From contig NZ_CP162412.1 of assembly GCF_040931995.1 (NCBI RefSeq), positions 1,736,001 to 1,800,000 of the forward strand: a stretch of DNA of 64,000 bases, read 5' to 3'. Below, in pieces: positions 35,123 to 44,423 of this stretch; position 1 is the first letter of the stretch, and each line of letters opens with the position of its first letter. The position numbers and the translations under genes are program-made. The notes beneath the pieces were generated by a model. It did no database searches. It saw nothing but the letters and a program-made list of their open reading frames with translations, and was not told the origin of the DNA. Source of the stretch: Pelagovum sp. HNIBRBA483. Its GTDB lineage: Bacteria > Pseudomonadota > Alphaproteobacteria > Rhodobacterales > Rhodobacteraceae.

Positions 35123-35896
35123 CTATAACGCCGTCCAGCCGCCATCTACGCTGATCGTCGTGCCAGTGATTTGCGCCGCCGCTTCGGAGCAGAGGAACGC
35201 GGTGGTGCCGCCAATTTGCTCAACCGTCGCGAACTCTTTCGATGGCTGTCGCGCGAGCATGACGTCCCTGACCACCTGCTCACGGTCCATGCCGTGCGTC
35301 TTCATCTGATCAGGAATTTGCGCCTCGACCAGTGGCGTCAGAACGTAACCTGGGCAGATCGCGTTACAGGTGATCTTTTCCTCGGCCGTCTCAAGCGCGG
35401 TAGTTTTGGTGAAACCAACGACACCATGCTTTGCTGCGATATATGCGGATTTGAATGGTGAGGCCGTGAGGCCATGAGCCGACGCCACATTCACGATGCG
35501 CCCCCACCCGCGCGAACGCATCAATGGCAGCGCTGCAGCGGTTGTATGAAAAACCGAGGACAGATTGATCGCGATGATCCGGTCCCATTGCTCCACCGGA
35601 AAATCCTCGATGGGCGCAACATGTTGAATACCTGCATTATTGACGAGGATATCGCATGCGCCAGCGTTTTCGATCAGCTGCCGCGCCGCGTAGCCATCGC
35701 TGAGATCGGCCTGAATATAGCGTGCTTTGACGCCAAATTCAGCAGCGATTCCCTCTGCGAGGGCGTGATCTTCGTCTCGATCAGTGAAAGAGTTCAGGAC
35801 CAGTTTCGCGCCTGCCTCGGCGAGGCATCTTGCGACCCCCAAGCCAATTCCAGAATTCGATCCGGTAACAACAGCGGTTTTTCCAGCAAGGCTCAT
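35123..35896 (-). CDS. bdhA: D-3-hydroxybutyrate dehydrogenase
   Basis: A 257-residue short-chain dehydrogenase that interconverts 3-hydroxybutyrate and acetoacetate, part of polyhydroxybutyrate and ketone-body metabolism. The NAD site TGSNSGIGLGVA, the NNAG motif within LVNNAGIQHVAPIEDFP, and the catalytic Ser and YxxxK (VASAHG, YIAAKHG) are present. The IQHVAPIEDFP segment is specific for this subfamily. The gene is preceded by a GC-rich gap holding a strong minus-strand terminator (35976-36001), so its own promoter must lie within about 80 bases. Confidence 0.94.
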   Translation of the reverse strand: MSLAGKTAVVTGSNSGIGLGVARCLAEAGAKLVLNSFTDRDEDHALAEGIAAEFGVKARYIQADLSDGYAARQLIENAGACDILVNNAGIQHVAPIEDFPVEQWDRIIAINLSSVFHTTAAALPLMRSRGWGRIVNVASAHGLTASPFKSAYIAAKHGVVGFTKTTALETAEEKITCNAICPGYVLTPLVEAQIPDQMKTHGMDREQVVRDVMLARQPSKEFATVEQIGGTTAFLCSEAAAQITGTTISVDGGWTAL

Positions 35897-36330
35897 CTGC
35901 TTCTCCTGTCAGCGACCAGGCGAAGCATCGCATGCTGCAGGTGCAAAGAAAATGATTCCGCGAACCCAATTAACCAAAAAAACGCCGGCACGAAGCCGGC
36001 GCTAAGTTATTGAGGCAGGTTTCATACAGGCAAGAAACCTATCGAGCAGTGAGTCCGTTATAAGGGGTTCTTTAAGTTGATCCAAGTGCTAATTGCGGGG
36101 CCCACGAATTTAATCGCATGAGCCTTCGCCTGTAACCCGCTGTTTTTCATAAGATTGTATTAAAACAGGAACCAATCTTCGCACTCTCGATCCGATTGCC
36201 GTTTTTCGACTTCGATGCGACCGCCACGGGAAGAATAAAGTGCTCTCTTGGGGCGGGATGGCGAACAGATACTGGATATTGTGCCTTGGGCCTGAATTGC
36301 CATTCCCACTCTTCCAGCCACGCGAATCAT
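35897..36330. other. Gap between bdhA and the XRE-cupin gene
   Basis: These 434 bases contain no convincing protein gene. The left part should carry the bdhA promoter; 35976-36051 holds a candidate small RNA described separately. On the minus strand a 30-codon frame (starting near 36150, MKNSGLQAKAHAIKF) ends at the small-RNA promoter; it lacks a ribosome site and I do not call it. Confidence 0.5.
35976..36051 (-). ncRNA. Candidate small RNA of about 75 nt
   Basis: On the minus strand a promoter-like pair, TTGGAT (36085-36080) and TATAAC (36062-36057), is spaced by 17 bases, which predicts a start near 36050. The transcript would fold into a 7-bp hairpin with 10-base loop (AGGTTTC/GAAACCT, 36040-36017), a short linker, then a GC-rich terminator (CGCCGGC/GCCGGCG, 36001-35983) followed by seven T (35982-35976). 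No protein frame fills it. The alternative is a long 3' UTR of the XRE-cupin gene whose stop is 280 bases upstream. I do not recognise a known RNA family. Confidence 0.45.
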
Positions 36331-36954
36331 CTACGAGAGGGAAGTGACCCAGAGAATCGTTGCGTCCTCTGCACTGGTTGAGATGACATTGTGCCCCATA
36401 GCGGCATCGTAATAGACGCTATCGCCCCGCTTCAGATCCATCGGTTCGTAGAATTCTGTGAAAAGCCGAATCGTTCCTGTCAAAACGTAAAGGAACTCTT
36501 CACCCTCGTGCCTCACCCAGCCGTCAAATTCCTCAAACCGGCGGGCACGGACCCGCGCGCGGTAGGGCAACATCTGCTTTTTCGTCAATTGATCAGCCAG
36601 AAGGACGTGCTCATAGGTGGTGGTATTGTGAGTGGCACCCTCGCCCAAGCGGTTCACAGCCAGCCGACCGTTTACCTGATTGGAAGCAGTCGGGGTGAAA
36701 AGTTGGGGAACGGTAATCCCCAGCCCAACCGCAAGCTTTTTCAGCGCGTCAAAGGTTGGTGACATCTGGCCGTTTTCAACTTTGGACAAGGTTGAGCGCG
36801 CAAGCCCTGCGCGTTTGGCAGCTTCTTCAAGCGTCCATCCTTTCGCCCGCCTCAGCTCACGCACCCGCACTGCGAGGTCAACCGGCGCGGCGGTTTCTGC
36901 CTCGCCGCCTGCGCGCGCGACATGAATGAGTTGGCTGGGGCTGCGATCCGTCAT
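36331..36954 (-). CDS. XRE-family regulator with C-terminal cupin domain
   Basis: A 207-residue regulator. A helix-turn-helix of the Cro/C1 type lies at about residues 28-85 (LEEAAKRAGLARSTLSKVEN), and a cupin sensor domain at about 125-205 (VRHEGEEFLYVLTGTIRLF, LKRGDSVYYDAAMGH). XRE-cupin proteins usually control neighbouring catabolic genes in response to a small ligand. I start at the ATG at 36954; the upstream extension overlaps the divergent ligase start. It faces the acyl-CoA ligase gene across a 61-base gap, so that gene is the likely target. Confidence 0.9.
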   Translation of the reverse strand: MTDRSPSQLIHVARAGGEAETAAPVDLAVRVRELRRAKGWTLEEAAKRAGLARSTLSKVENGQMSPTFDALKKLAVGLGITVPQLFTPTASNQVNGRLAVNRLGEGATHNTTTYEHVLLADQLTKKQMLPYRARVRARRFEEFDGWVRHEGEEFLYVLTGTIRLFTEFYEPMDLKRGDSVYYDAAMGHNVISTSAEDATILWVTSLS

Positions 36955-37015
36955 TGGCTTCTTTTCATCCTCTCGGGTGCTTGCAACAGTCCGGCACCGG
37001 ATATAGCGACATAAC

Positions 37016-38542
37016 ATGATCTCGGAACAAGACACTAGCCCAGCACCCGCTTGCCCGTCGCCTTTCAACATGGCGGCTGCGATCTTGGCCCATGCAAACG
37101 AAACCCCTGATAAGATTGCGCTTTCAGTGGTTTCGCTGTCAAAATCCCAGCGCTGGAGCTACGCTCGCCTCAAATCGGCGGTACTGGCAGCAGGAACCGG
37201 TTTCTTGCAGGCGGGGCTTTCGGCAGACGACCGGATCATGCTCAGGCTCGACAATACGCCCGATTTCCCCATCGCATTTCTTGGTGCGATTGCGATAGGC
37301 ATGATACCGATCCCGACCTCGCCGCAGCTTACCGCGCCCGAAATCACAAAACTCGCCGCGAAAACCAACCCCAAATTGATCATTGTTGGCTCGGCGCAGA
37401 TTGCGCTCCCGAATGGCGATTGGCCGGTGATTGATGTCACGACGTTCCGCACATGGGAAGACTTGCCCGAGGCGGACATCGTTCTGGGTGATCCTAACCG
37501 CCCTGCATATATCATTTTTACCTCCGGCACTGGCGGCACGCCGCGCGCCGTTGTCCATGCGCATCGAGCGATCTGGGCGCGGCGCATGATGTGGCGCGGG
37601 TGGTACGACCTCAAACAATCCGATCGGATATTGCACGCGGGTGCCTTTAACTGGACCTTCACATTGGGCACTGGCCTGATGGACCCTTGGAGCATCGGTG
37701 CAACCGCCTTAATCCCCGCGCCGGGTATTACACCGCAGGAGTTGCCGCTCCTCCTCAAGCGCCATGATGCAACGTTATTTGCCGCTGCACCGGGTGTTTA
37801 CCGTCAAATGTTGAGGGGCACCTTCCCTACCCTCCCGAAGCTGCGGCACGGGCTTTCAGCCGGTGAAAAAATGCACGAAAAGACGCGACAAGCGTGGATC
37901 AACGCAACCGGCACGGCTGTCCACGAAGCTTACGGAATGTCCGAATGCTCGACTTTTATCTCAGGCTCACCTGACCGCCCCGCACCAAGCGCCAGCCTCG
38001 GTTACGCGCAGGACGGGCGACGGATTTCGATCAGGGAGTCTGGAAAAGCGGTTCCCTTGAATGAGCACGGCATGATTGCTGTCCACCGCAGCGACCTTGG
38101 CTTGATGATTGGCTACCTTGATGATGAGGAAGCAATGAATGACAAGTTTGAGGGTGAATGGTTCCTGACCGGGGATCTCGGCGTGATGGGCGAGGATGGC
38201 GCAATCACATATGCTGGCCGCGCTGATGATATGATGAATGCAGGCGGGTTTCGTGTATCGCCACTCGAGGTTGAAAACGCGATGCTCGAACATGCCGCAA
38301 TCAGCGAGGTGGCGGCGTGTGAACTCACCGTGAACGAAGGGGTCGGGATTATTGGCCTTTTTTATAAGGCGCATAAAGCAATCGACTCCGCTGAACTCGA
38401 AGAATTTGCACGCACTCGATTGGCCCGCTACAAGGTGCCGCGCGCCTATATCGCGGTTGATCAGCTGCCCCGAGGCACAAACAACAAACTTCTGCGTCGT
38501 AAGCTGCGTCAGGATTGGGAGTCCCAAAATGGTCAAACTTGA
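37016..38542 (+). CDS. AMP-dependent acyl/aryl-CoA ligase
   Basis: A 508-residue ANL-family ligase in the style of benzoate/aryl-CoA ligases. Motifs: IIFTSGTGGTPRAVVHAH (P-loop-like; the usual Lys of the TGxPK element is Arg), VHEAYGMSECSTFISGS, TGDLGVMGEDGAITYAGRAD, and a C-terminal NNKLLRRKL with the catalytic Lys position. The acid substrate cannot be read. It overlaps the FrnE-type gene by 14 bases and is divergent from the XRE-cupin regulator. The other ANL synthetase in the window (13.9-15.6 kb) is clearly a different subfamily. Confidence 0.88.
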   Translation: MISEQDTSPAPACPSPFNMAAAILAHANETPDKIALSVVSLSKSQRWSYARLKSAVLAAGTGFLQAGLSADDRIMLRLDNTPDFPIAFLGAIAIGMIPIPTSPQLTAPEITKLAAKTNPKLIIVGSAQIALPNGDWPVIDVTTFRTWEDLPEADIVLGDPNRPAYIIFTSGTGGTPRAVVHAHRAIWARRMMWRGWYDLKQSDRILHAGAFNWTFTLGTGLMDPWSIGATALIPAPGITPQELPLLLKRHDATLFAAAPGVYRQMLRGTFPTLPKLRHGLSAGEKMHEKTRQAWINATGTAVHEAYGMSECSTFISGSPDRPAPSASLGYAQDGRRISIRESGKAVPLNEHGMIAVHRSDLGLMIGYLDDEEAMNDKFEGEWFLTGDLGVMGEDGAITYAGRADDMMNAGGFRVSPLEVENAMLEHAAISEVAACELTVNEGVGIIGLFYKAHKAIDSAELEEFARTRLARYKVPRAYIAVDQLPRGTNNKLLRRKLRQDWESQNGQT

Positions 38543-39176
38543 TATTCTTTCCGATCCGATTTGCCCGTGGTGCTATATCGGCAAAGCCTATCTTGATCGC
38601 GCGTTGGAAAAGGCAGGAGATCACCCATTTGCAATCGAATGGCACCCGTACCAGCTGAACCCAGAAATGCCTGCCGAAGGGATGGATCGCCGCGAGTATC
38701 TCGAAACAAAATTCGGAGGGAAGAAAGCAGCTGTCGATGCTTACGCACCGATCGCGGAGCATGCGGAAAAGGCCGGTATCAAGCTCAATCTTGATCAGAT
38801 CCAGAAAACGCCAAACACAATTGATGCACATCGCCTGATCCATTGGGCAGGGATCGAACAAAAGCAGACTTTTATCGTTTCGGCACTGTTCAAGGCCTAT
38901 TTCGAGGACGGCCGCGACATCGGAGATCGAGACGTACTTGCGGATATTGCTGACAGCTCGGGCATGGATGCGGCGCTTGTGCGGCGCTTGCTCGGATCGG
39001 ACTCAGATATCGAGGATATCCGCGCGCGCGACGCACATTCGCGCAAGATGGGCATTACTGGTGTGCCAATGTTTATTGTGGGTCAGCAACATGCTGTACC
39101 CGGCGCCCAACCGACCCATCTTTGGGAAACCGTGATTTCCGAGATCATGGAGCAAGAAAAAGCGGAGACTGACTAG
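38529..39176 (+). CDS. DsbA-family oxidoreductase, FrnE-like
   Basis: A 215-residue thioredoxin-fold protein of the FrnE type. The CxxC motif is at the N-terminus (SDPICPWCYIGKAYL) and a cis-Pro loop near the C-terminus (GITGVPMFIVG). No signal peptide, so it is cytoplasmic and probably acts as disulfide isomerase or polyketide/aromatic-type transferase relative. I start at the ATG at 38529, overlapping the ligase by 14 bases; the longer frame is antisense-type. Its last bases overlap those of the convergent mfd gene. Confidence 0.9.
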   Translation: MVKLDILSDPICPWCYIGKAYLDRALEKAGDHPFAIEWHPYQLNPEMPAEGMDRREYLETKFGGKKAAVDAYAPIAEHAEKAGIKLNLDQIQKTPNTIDAHRLIHWAGIEQKQTFIVSALFKAYFEDGRDIGDRDVLADIADSSGMDAALVRRLLGSDSDIEDIRARDAHSRKMGITGVPMFIVGQQHAVPGAQPTHLWETVISEIMEQEKAETD

Positions 39177-42100
39177 GACGCTGCTTTTGCTTTCTTGGCG
39201 GCAACAGCCTTTTCAGCCAGATCGCGCGCGATGGCGAAAGCGCCTTTGATCTTGTCGCTGTCCTTCTTCCAGTCGCGGCGCACCACGATCTTGTTGTCTT
39301 TTACCTTCGCCAAGCCGCGTTGATCATTGATGAATTCAACAAGCCCTTGGGGTGAGACGTATTTATCATTGTGGAAGCGGATCGTCGCGCCTTTTGGCCC
39401 GCCATCAAGATGAGAGATTCCAGCACGCTTGCACATTGCCTTTATCCTGACGATCAGCATGAGGGTGTTCACCTCTTTGGGTAATTTGCCAAAACGGTCA
39501 ATAAGCTCAGCGGCGAAGCCTTCCAGTTCTACTTTTGTCGTTAGATCGGAAAGCCTGCGATACAGGCCGAGACGCACATCAAGGTCGGGAACATATTCCT
39601 CGGGGATCAGCACGGGAACGCCGAGATTGATCTGTGGCGCCCATTGGTCGCCGTCGTCGACGATGCCTTCGGCCTCGCCAGACCGGATCTTGGCGATCTG
39701 CTCCTCGAGCATGGACTGATAGAGCTCGTAACCCACCTCGCGCACATTGCCGGACTGTTCTTCGCCCAGCAGATTGCCCGCGCCGCGAATGTCGAGATCT
39801 TGACTGGCCAGCGTAAAGCCAGCGCCGAGTGTATCGAGGCTCCCAAGAACGCGGAGGCGTTTCTCTGCAGCAGGGGTCAGACGCGCGCGTGGCTTGGTCG
39901 TGAGATAAGCATAGGCGCGGGTTTTGGAGCGCCCGACACGGCCACGGATTTGATAAAGCTGCGCCAAGCCGAACATATCGGCGCGATGAATGATCATTGT
40001 GTTGGCGGTCGGAATATCGAGCCCGGACTCGACGATGGTTGTTGCCAAAAGAACATCGTACTTACCGTCGTAGAAGGCGTTCATTCGGTCGTCGAGTTCG
40101 GTGGGTGTCATTTGCCCGTTTGCCACCACAAAACTCACCTCGGGCACTTCGCGGGTGAGCCAGTCCTCAATCTCTGGCAAGTCAGCGATACGCGGCACGA
40201 CAAAGAAGCTTTGCCCGCCCCGATAATGCTCGCGCAACAGCGCCTCGCGAACAGTGATCGTGTCAAATTCACTGACGTAGGTGCGGATCGCTAGACGGTC
40301 GATCGGTGGCGTACCGATGATCGACAATTCACGCACGCCCGAAAGCGAAAGCTGCAACGTGCGCGGAATTGGCGTAGCCGTCAGAGTGAGGACATGAACA
40401 TCCGAACGAAGTTGTTTGAGCCGTTCTTTATGTCGAACGCCGAAATGCTGCTCCTCGTCGATGATGAGAAGGCCAAGGTTCTTGAATTTGACGCTTTTTG
40501 CCAAAAGAGCGTGCGTGCCGACGACGATGTCCACCTGCCCTGCGGCGAGGTTTTCGCGCGTCTTGTTCGCATCAGAGTTGGTGACAAACCGCGACAGTGG
40601 CGCGACATTGATTGGAAAGCCGCGAAAACGCTCGGCAAATTCCTTATAATGCTGGCGGGCAAGCAAGGTCGTTGGAGCAATGAGCGCGACTTGCACGCCT
40701 GACATGGCAGCTACAAATGCCGCGCGGATGGCGACTTCAGTCTTACCGAAGCCAACATCGCCACAAACGAGGCGGTCCATGGGACGCCCACTTTCCATGT
40801 CGTCCAGAACATCACTGATCGCTTGCAGCTGATCATCGGTTTCCTGATATGGAAAGCGGGATAGGAATTGATCCCACATCCCATCTGGCGGGGTGAGAAC
40901 CTGCGCAGTGCGCAGTTCGCGCTCGGCTGCAACGCGGATCAGCCGTTCTGCCATCTCGCGGATGCGTTCTTTCAGCCGCGCTTTTTTCGCCTGCCAAGCA
41001 CCTCCGCCTAAGCGATCCAGCAACCCTTCGTCGTGCCCGAAGCGCGACAAAAGTTCGATGTTCTCGACAGGCAAGTAAAGCTTCGCCCCTTCCGCATACT
41101 CAAGCGCAAGGCATTCATGCGCAGCGCCGGCAGCGGTAAGCACTTCCAAACCGATGTAACGCCCAACGCCGTGATCCACATGGACAACCAGATCACCGAT
41201 ATGCAGGCTTTGGGTTTCGGTTAGGAAGTTCTCTGCGCGGCGCTTTTTCTTCGTCTGGCGGATCAGCCGGTCGCCTAGAACATCCTGTTCTGAAATCACC
41301 GTGAGTGAGTCTGTTTCAAAACCGTGATCCAGCGACCAGACAGCAAGGTGCAAACCGCGCCCACGGATGCCGTTGAAATTCTGAATCTGGATCGTTTCAG
41401 CCAGACCTTCATCTTCGATCAGGCCTGCCAAACGCTCGCGGGCGCCATCCGAATAGGATGCGATGACCACAGGGCCGGTTTGCATTTTTTTGCGCAGATG
41501 ATCTGCGAGCGCACCGAAAAGACTGATTTTTTCCTGCTGTCGCTCAGGTGCGAAATTGCGCCCGATCCGGCCACCTGCATCAATGACCCCAGGGCCGCTG
41601 GCCTTGGGCAGAGGGCTAAACTGAAGGATACGTCGACTTTCTACTGCCTGTTCCCACGCGCCGTCGTCCAGATAAAGACCGGCTGGCGGGGCCGGCTTGT
41701 AGACCGTATCCACCCTACCCTTTTGTTCGAGAGCAAACTTTCGCGCCTCGTATTGATCAATTATGCTATCCCAACGGCTCAGACGGGCGGCAGTTACCTG
41801 ATCATCCATCGTGATAGAGGCGGTCGGTAAATAATCGAAGAGCGTCTCCAGCCCGTCATGAAAGAACGAAAGCCAATGTTCCTGACCAGCGTGCTTGCGC
41901 CCTGCGCTGACCGCTTCGTAAAGGGGGTCGTCGGTCCCCGCAGCGCCGAATTCGATGCGGTAATTCTGCCTGAAACGGGTTATCGACGCATCATCGAGAA
42001 TAACCTCTGACACAGGTGCCAGCTCGACCATTTCCAGCTTCTCGGTCGTTCGTTGCGATACCGGATCAAAGCGGCGGGCTTCGTCCAGAACGTCCCCGAA

Positions 42101-42631
42101 AAGATCGAGCCGTATCGGACCGGCCTCGCCCGGCGGGAATATATCGATGATCCCGCCGCGCACCGCAAAATCACCCGGTTCCATGACCGTTGAACTTTGG
42201 CTGAAACCCATGCGCGCGAGATAGGATCGCAGTGCAGCTTCGTCGATCCGGCTGCCGACGCGGGCAGTAAAGGACGAATTCTTGATGACAGCGCGGGAAG
42301 GAATCCTTTGCATTGTCGCATTTATGGTCGTGAGAAGAACGAACTGCTTTGGTGCTCCGTGACAAAGCGTTGCCAGCGTTGCCATCCGCGCCGCAGACAA
42401 ATCGGGGTTTGGCGACACGCGGTCATAGGGAAGGCAATCCCACGCGGGGAATGTCAGAACAGGCATTTGCGGTTCAAAGAAGCGCAGTGATTCCTGCACA
42501 GACTGCAAGCGCTTGTCGTCGCGGCAGATGTGCACAACGGGTGCCGCGCCACGCTGCACCTCTTGCAAGATCAGTTGCGCATCAAGGCCCTCGGGGGCAC
42601 CGCCGACGGTTATTCTGTTTTTCTCAGCCAT
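39173..42631 (-). CDS. mfd: Transcription-repair coupling factor Mfd
   Basis: A 1152-residue DNA translocase that removes stalled RNA polymerase at lesions and recruits UvrA. Domains in order: UvrB-like N-terminal module (about 1-340), RNA polymerase interaction domain around VHVDHGVGRYIGLEVL (about 480-550), RecG-like motor with Walker A CGDVGFGKTEVAIRA, the DEEQHFG box and LTATPIPRTL, the translocation region QIRGRVGRSKTRAYAY, and the C-terminal TRCF domain (from about 990). Full length. The convergent FrnE gene overlaps its 3' end by 4 bases. Confidence 0.97.
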   Translation of the reverse strand: MAEKNRITVGGAPEGLDAQLILQEVQRGAAPVVHICRDDKRLQSVQESLRFFEPQMPVLTFPAWDCLPYDRVSPNPDLSAARMATLATLCHGAPKQFVLLTTINATMQRIPSRAVIKNSSFTARVGSRIDEAALRSYLARMGFSQSSTVMEPGDFAVRGGIIDIFPPGEAGPIRLDLFGDVLDEARRFDPVSQRTTEKLEMVELAPVSEVILDDASITRFRQNYRIEFGAAGTDDPLYEAVSAGRKHAGQEHWLSFFHDGLETLFDYLPTASITMDDQVTAARLSRWDSIIDQYEARKFALEQKGRVDTVYKPAPPAGLYLDDGAWEQAVESRRILQFSPLPKASGPGVIDAGGRIGRNFAPERQQEKISLFGALADHLRKKMQTGPVVIASYSDGARERLAGLIEDEGLAETIQIQNFNGIRGRGLHLAVWSLDHGFETDSLTVISEQDVLGDRLIRQTKKKRRAENFLTETQSLHIGDLVVHVDHGVGRYIGLEVLTAAGAAHECLALEYAEGAKLYLPVENIELLSRFGHDEGLLDRLGGGAWQAKKARLKERIREMAERLIRVAAERELRTAQVLTPPDGMWDQFLSRFPYQETDDQLQAISDVLDDMESGRPMDRLVCGDVGFGKTEVAIRAAFVAAMSGVQVALIAPTTLLARQHYKEFAERFRGFPINVAPLSRFVTNSDANKTRENLAAGQVDIVVGTHALLAKSVKFKNLGLLIIDEEQHFGVRHKERLKQLRSDVHVLTLTATPIPRTLQLSLSGVRELSIIGTPPIDRLAIRTYVSEFDTITVREALLREHYRGGQSFFVVPRIADLPEIEDWLTREVPEVSFVVANGQMTPTELDDRMNAFYDGKYDVLLATTIVESGLDIPTANTMIIHRADMFGLAQLYQIRGRVGRSKTRAYAYLTTKPRARLTPAAEKRLRVLGSLDTLGAGFTLASQDLDIRGAGNLLGEEQSGNVREVGYELYQSMLEEQIAKIRSGEAEGIVDDGDQWAPQINLGVPVLIPEEYVPDLDVRLGLYRRLSDLTTKVELEGFAAELIDRFGKLPKEVNTLMLIVRIKAMCKRAGISHLDGGPKGATIRFHNDKYVSPQGLVEFINDQRGLAKVKDNKIVVRRDWKKDSDKIKGAFAIARDLAEKAVAAKKAKAAS

Positions 42632-42688
42632 AGCGCCTGACCTACGCGCGCGGGGGCCGGAGTCAACATCCGGACAAAGCTTTTATCG

Positions 42689-43213
42689 CTAGAAACCGGG
42701 CATTGAGGCGAGGTTCTGGTACATGCCCCACATAGCAGTCACAAAAATCGCGATCATGCCGATGATTTGCGTTTTTAAACGATGTCGCATGAGGATCTTT
42801 TGCAAATCCGCGCCTTCTGGTGCTGACGTTTCAATGAACCGTGCGGTCGACAGGCTCACGGCCCCCACGAGCGACATCGGTACTGCGATGAGCGCAAGCG
42901 CCTGCGCAAATTCCACATCATACCACCAGCCAAGCACGATCAGGGCTGTGTGCAAAAAGCTGACAAATCCAAGCAGCCATATCCCCGCGCCACGACCGAT
43001 ATACAGCAGACGGTTCACGTTGATCCTAACGAGATCCTGCAAGTCGCCTTCTGCCTGCCCGCCTTGGCGAGCGGCGCGTTGAATCAAGTCGAAAGGAACG
43101 CCAAGCACCCAGTGGCTCGCTGTCGACCAGAAAACAGCAAGCGCAATCCAATACCAAAGGTTGGAAAAGGATCGCATATCGATCACTTCGAAAACTGTTT
43201 GCGTCCAGTCCAA
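42689..43213 (-). CDS. Conserved integral membrane protein of unknown function
   Basis: A 174-residue protein with four hydrophobic segments at about residues 17-40 (LWYWIALAVFWSTASHWVLG), 77-97, 100-120 and 149-168. Between the first two lies a soluble loop (LIQRAARQGGQAEGDLQDLV). I do not know its role. It ends 57 bases before mfd on the same strand and may be its operon leader. The start at 43213 gives a Trp-containing short N-terminus; the second Met (residue 13, MRSFSNLWYW) is an alternative start. Confidence 0.75.
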   Translation of the reverse strand: MDWTQTVFEVIDMRSFSNLWYWIALAVFWSTASHWVLGVPFDLIQRAARQGGQAEGDLQDLVRINVNRLLYIGRGAGIWLLGFVSFLHTALIVLGWWYDVEFAQALALIAVPMSLVGAVSLSTARFIETSAPEGADLQKILMRHRLKTQIIGMIAIFVTAMWGMYQNLASMPGF

Positions 43214-43327
43214 GAAACACCGCTCCGTTTATTTGAACCAAAACTAGCCTTCCCGAAAAGGATTGCCCATAGTCAGCAATTGGGAATATCGACCATATTC
43301 AGAAAAAGCGACAGAAAGATCATCGGC

Positions 43328-44326
43328 ATGACACCACTGGTTCCCTCTTTTCCAGCAGCGCGCCTGCGGCGGCTGCGGAAATCGCCAGCACTCCGAGCAA
43401 TGGTAAGCGAGAATCATCTTTCGCCAGCTGACTTTATCTGGCCGGTCTTTGTGATGGCAGGGTCGGATGACGAGACTGCCATTCCCTCGATGCCAGGGGT
43501 GACACGAAAAACGGTGGATCGCATCGCCGAAGCCGCTCGCGAAGCGGCGGATCTCGGTGTGCAGGCAATGTGCATTTTTCCATATACCGCGATGGAGCAC
43601 CGGACCGAAGACTGCGCCGAAGCATGGAACCCCGACAACCTATCGAACAGAGCAATCCGCACGATCAAAGACGCTGTCCCCGAAATGGCGGTAATGACAG
43701 ATATCGCTTTGGACCCATATAACATCAACGGGCATGACGGGTTTGTCGAAAACGGTGAGATCGTCAATGACCGCACCGTCGATGCTCTTGTGAAAATGGC
43801 TTTGGCACAGGCCGAGGCAGGTGCGGATATTCTTGGCCCGTCAGACATGATGGATGGCCGCATCGGCGCCATCCGCACAGCACTTGAGGAAAACCACAAC
43901 CCTGACGTCGCGATCCTGAGCTATTCCGCCAAATATGCCTCCGCCTTTTACGGCCCGTTCCGCGATGCCGTTGGTGCCTCTTCCGCCCTCAAAGGGGATA
44001 AAAAAACCTACCAAATGCAGCCTGCAAACTCCGATGAAGCGATGCGGTTGATCGCGCGCGATATTTCCGAAGGCGCGGATATGGTGATGGTGAAACCGGG
44101 GATGCCGTATCTCGACATCTGCCGCAGGGCAAAAGACACATTTGGCGTGCCGACCTTTGCCTACCAAGTGTCAGGCGAATACGCGATGTTGACCGCCGCC
44201 GCGCAGAACGGCTGGCTTGATCGCGAAAAGGTCATGTTAGAGAGCCTTTTGGCATTTAAGCGTGCCGGGTGCGACGGTATCTTAACATATTTTGCCATCG
44301 ACGCCGCAAAGGCACTGAATGGCTGA
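43328..44326 (+). CDS. hemB: Delta-aminolevulinic acid dehydratase (porphobilinogen synthase)
   Basis: A 332-residue enzyme joining two 5-aminolevulinates to porphobilinogen in heme and bacteriochlorophyll synthesis. The Schiff-base lysine motif MVKPGMPYLDI and SYSAKYASAFYGPFRDA are present. The zinc-ligand cysteines of the plant/E. coli comparison region are absent: DIALDPYNINGHDG replaces the Cys-rich loop, the Mg- or metal-independent type found in alphaproteobacteria. I use the ATG at 43328 (MTPLVPSFPAARLRRLRK); the frame upstream is antisense-type. Confidence 0.96.
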   Translation: MTPLVPSFPAARLRRLRKSPALRAMVSENHLSPADFIWPVFVMAGSDDETAIPSMPGVTRKTVDRIAEAAREAADLGVQAMCIFPYTAMEHRTEDCAEAWNPDNLSNRAIRTIKDAVPEMAVMTDIALDPYNINGHDGFVENGEIVNDRTVDALVKMALAQAEAGADILGPSDMMDGRIGAIRTALEENHNPDVAILSYSAKYASAFYGPFRDAVGASSALKGDKKTYQMQPANSDEAMRLIARDISEGADMVMVKPGMPYLDICRRAKDTFGVPTFAYQVSGEYAMLTAAAQNGWLDREKVMLESLLAFKRAGCDGILTYFAIDAAKALNG

Positions 44327-44423
44327 ACTTCGCCTACCTCTTCGAACCGCGTGACAGGCAACCAAACAACAGCTAATATACTACAAAATCCCGCGTTAGA
44401 CGGGCAAATTAGTGAGGCAAATC

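Noticed and set aside
36061-36153. 30-codon minus-strand frame starting MKNSGLQAKAHA
   Set aside because: No ribosome site and overlaps the small-RNA promoter; too little support.
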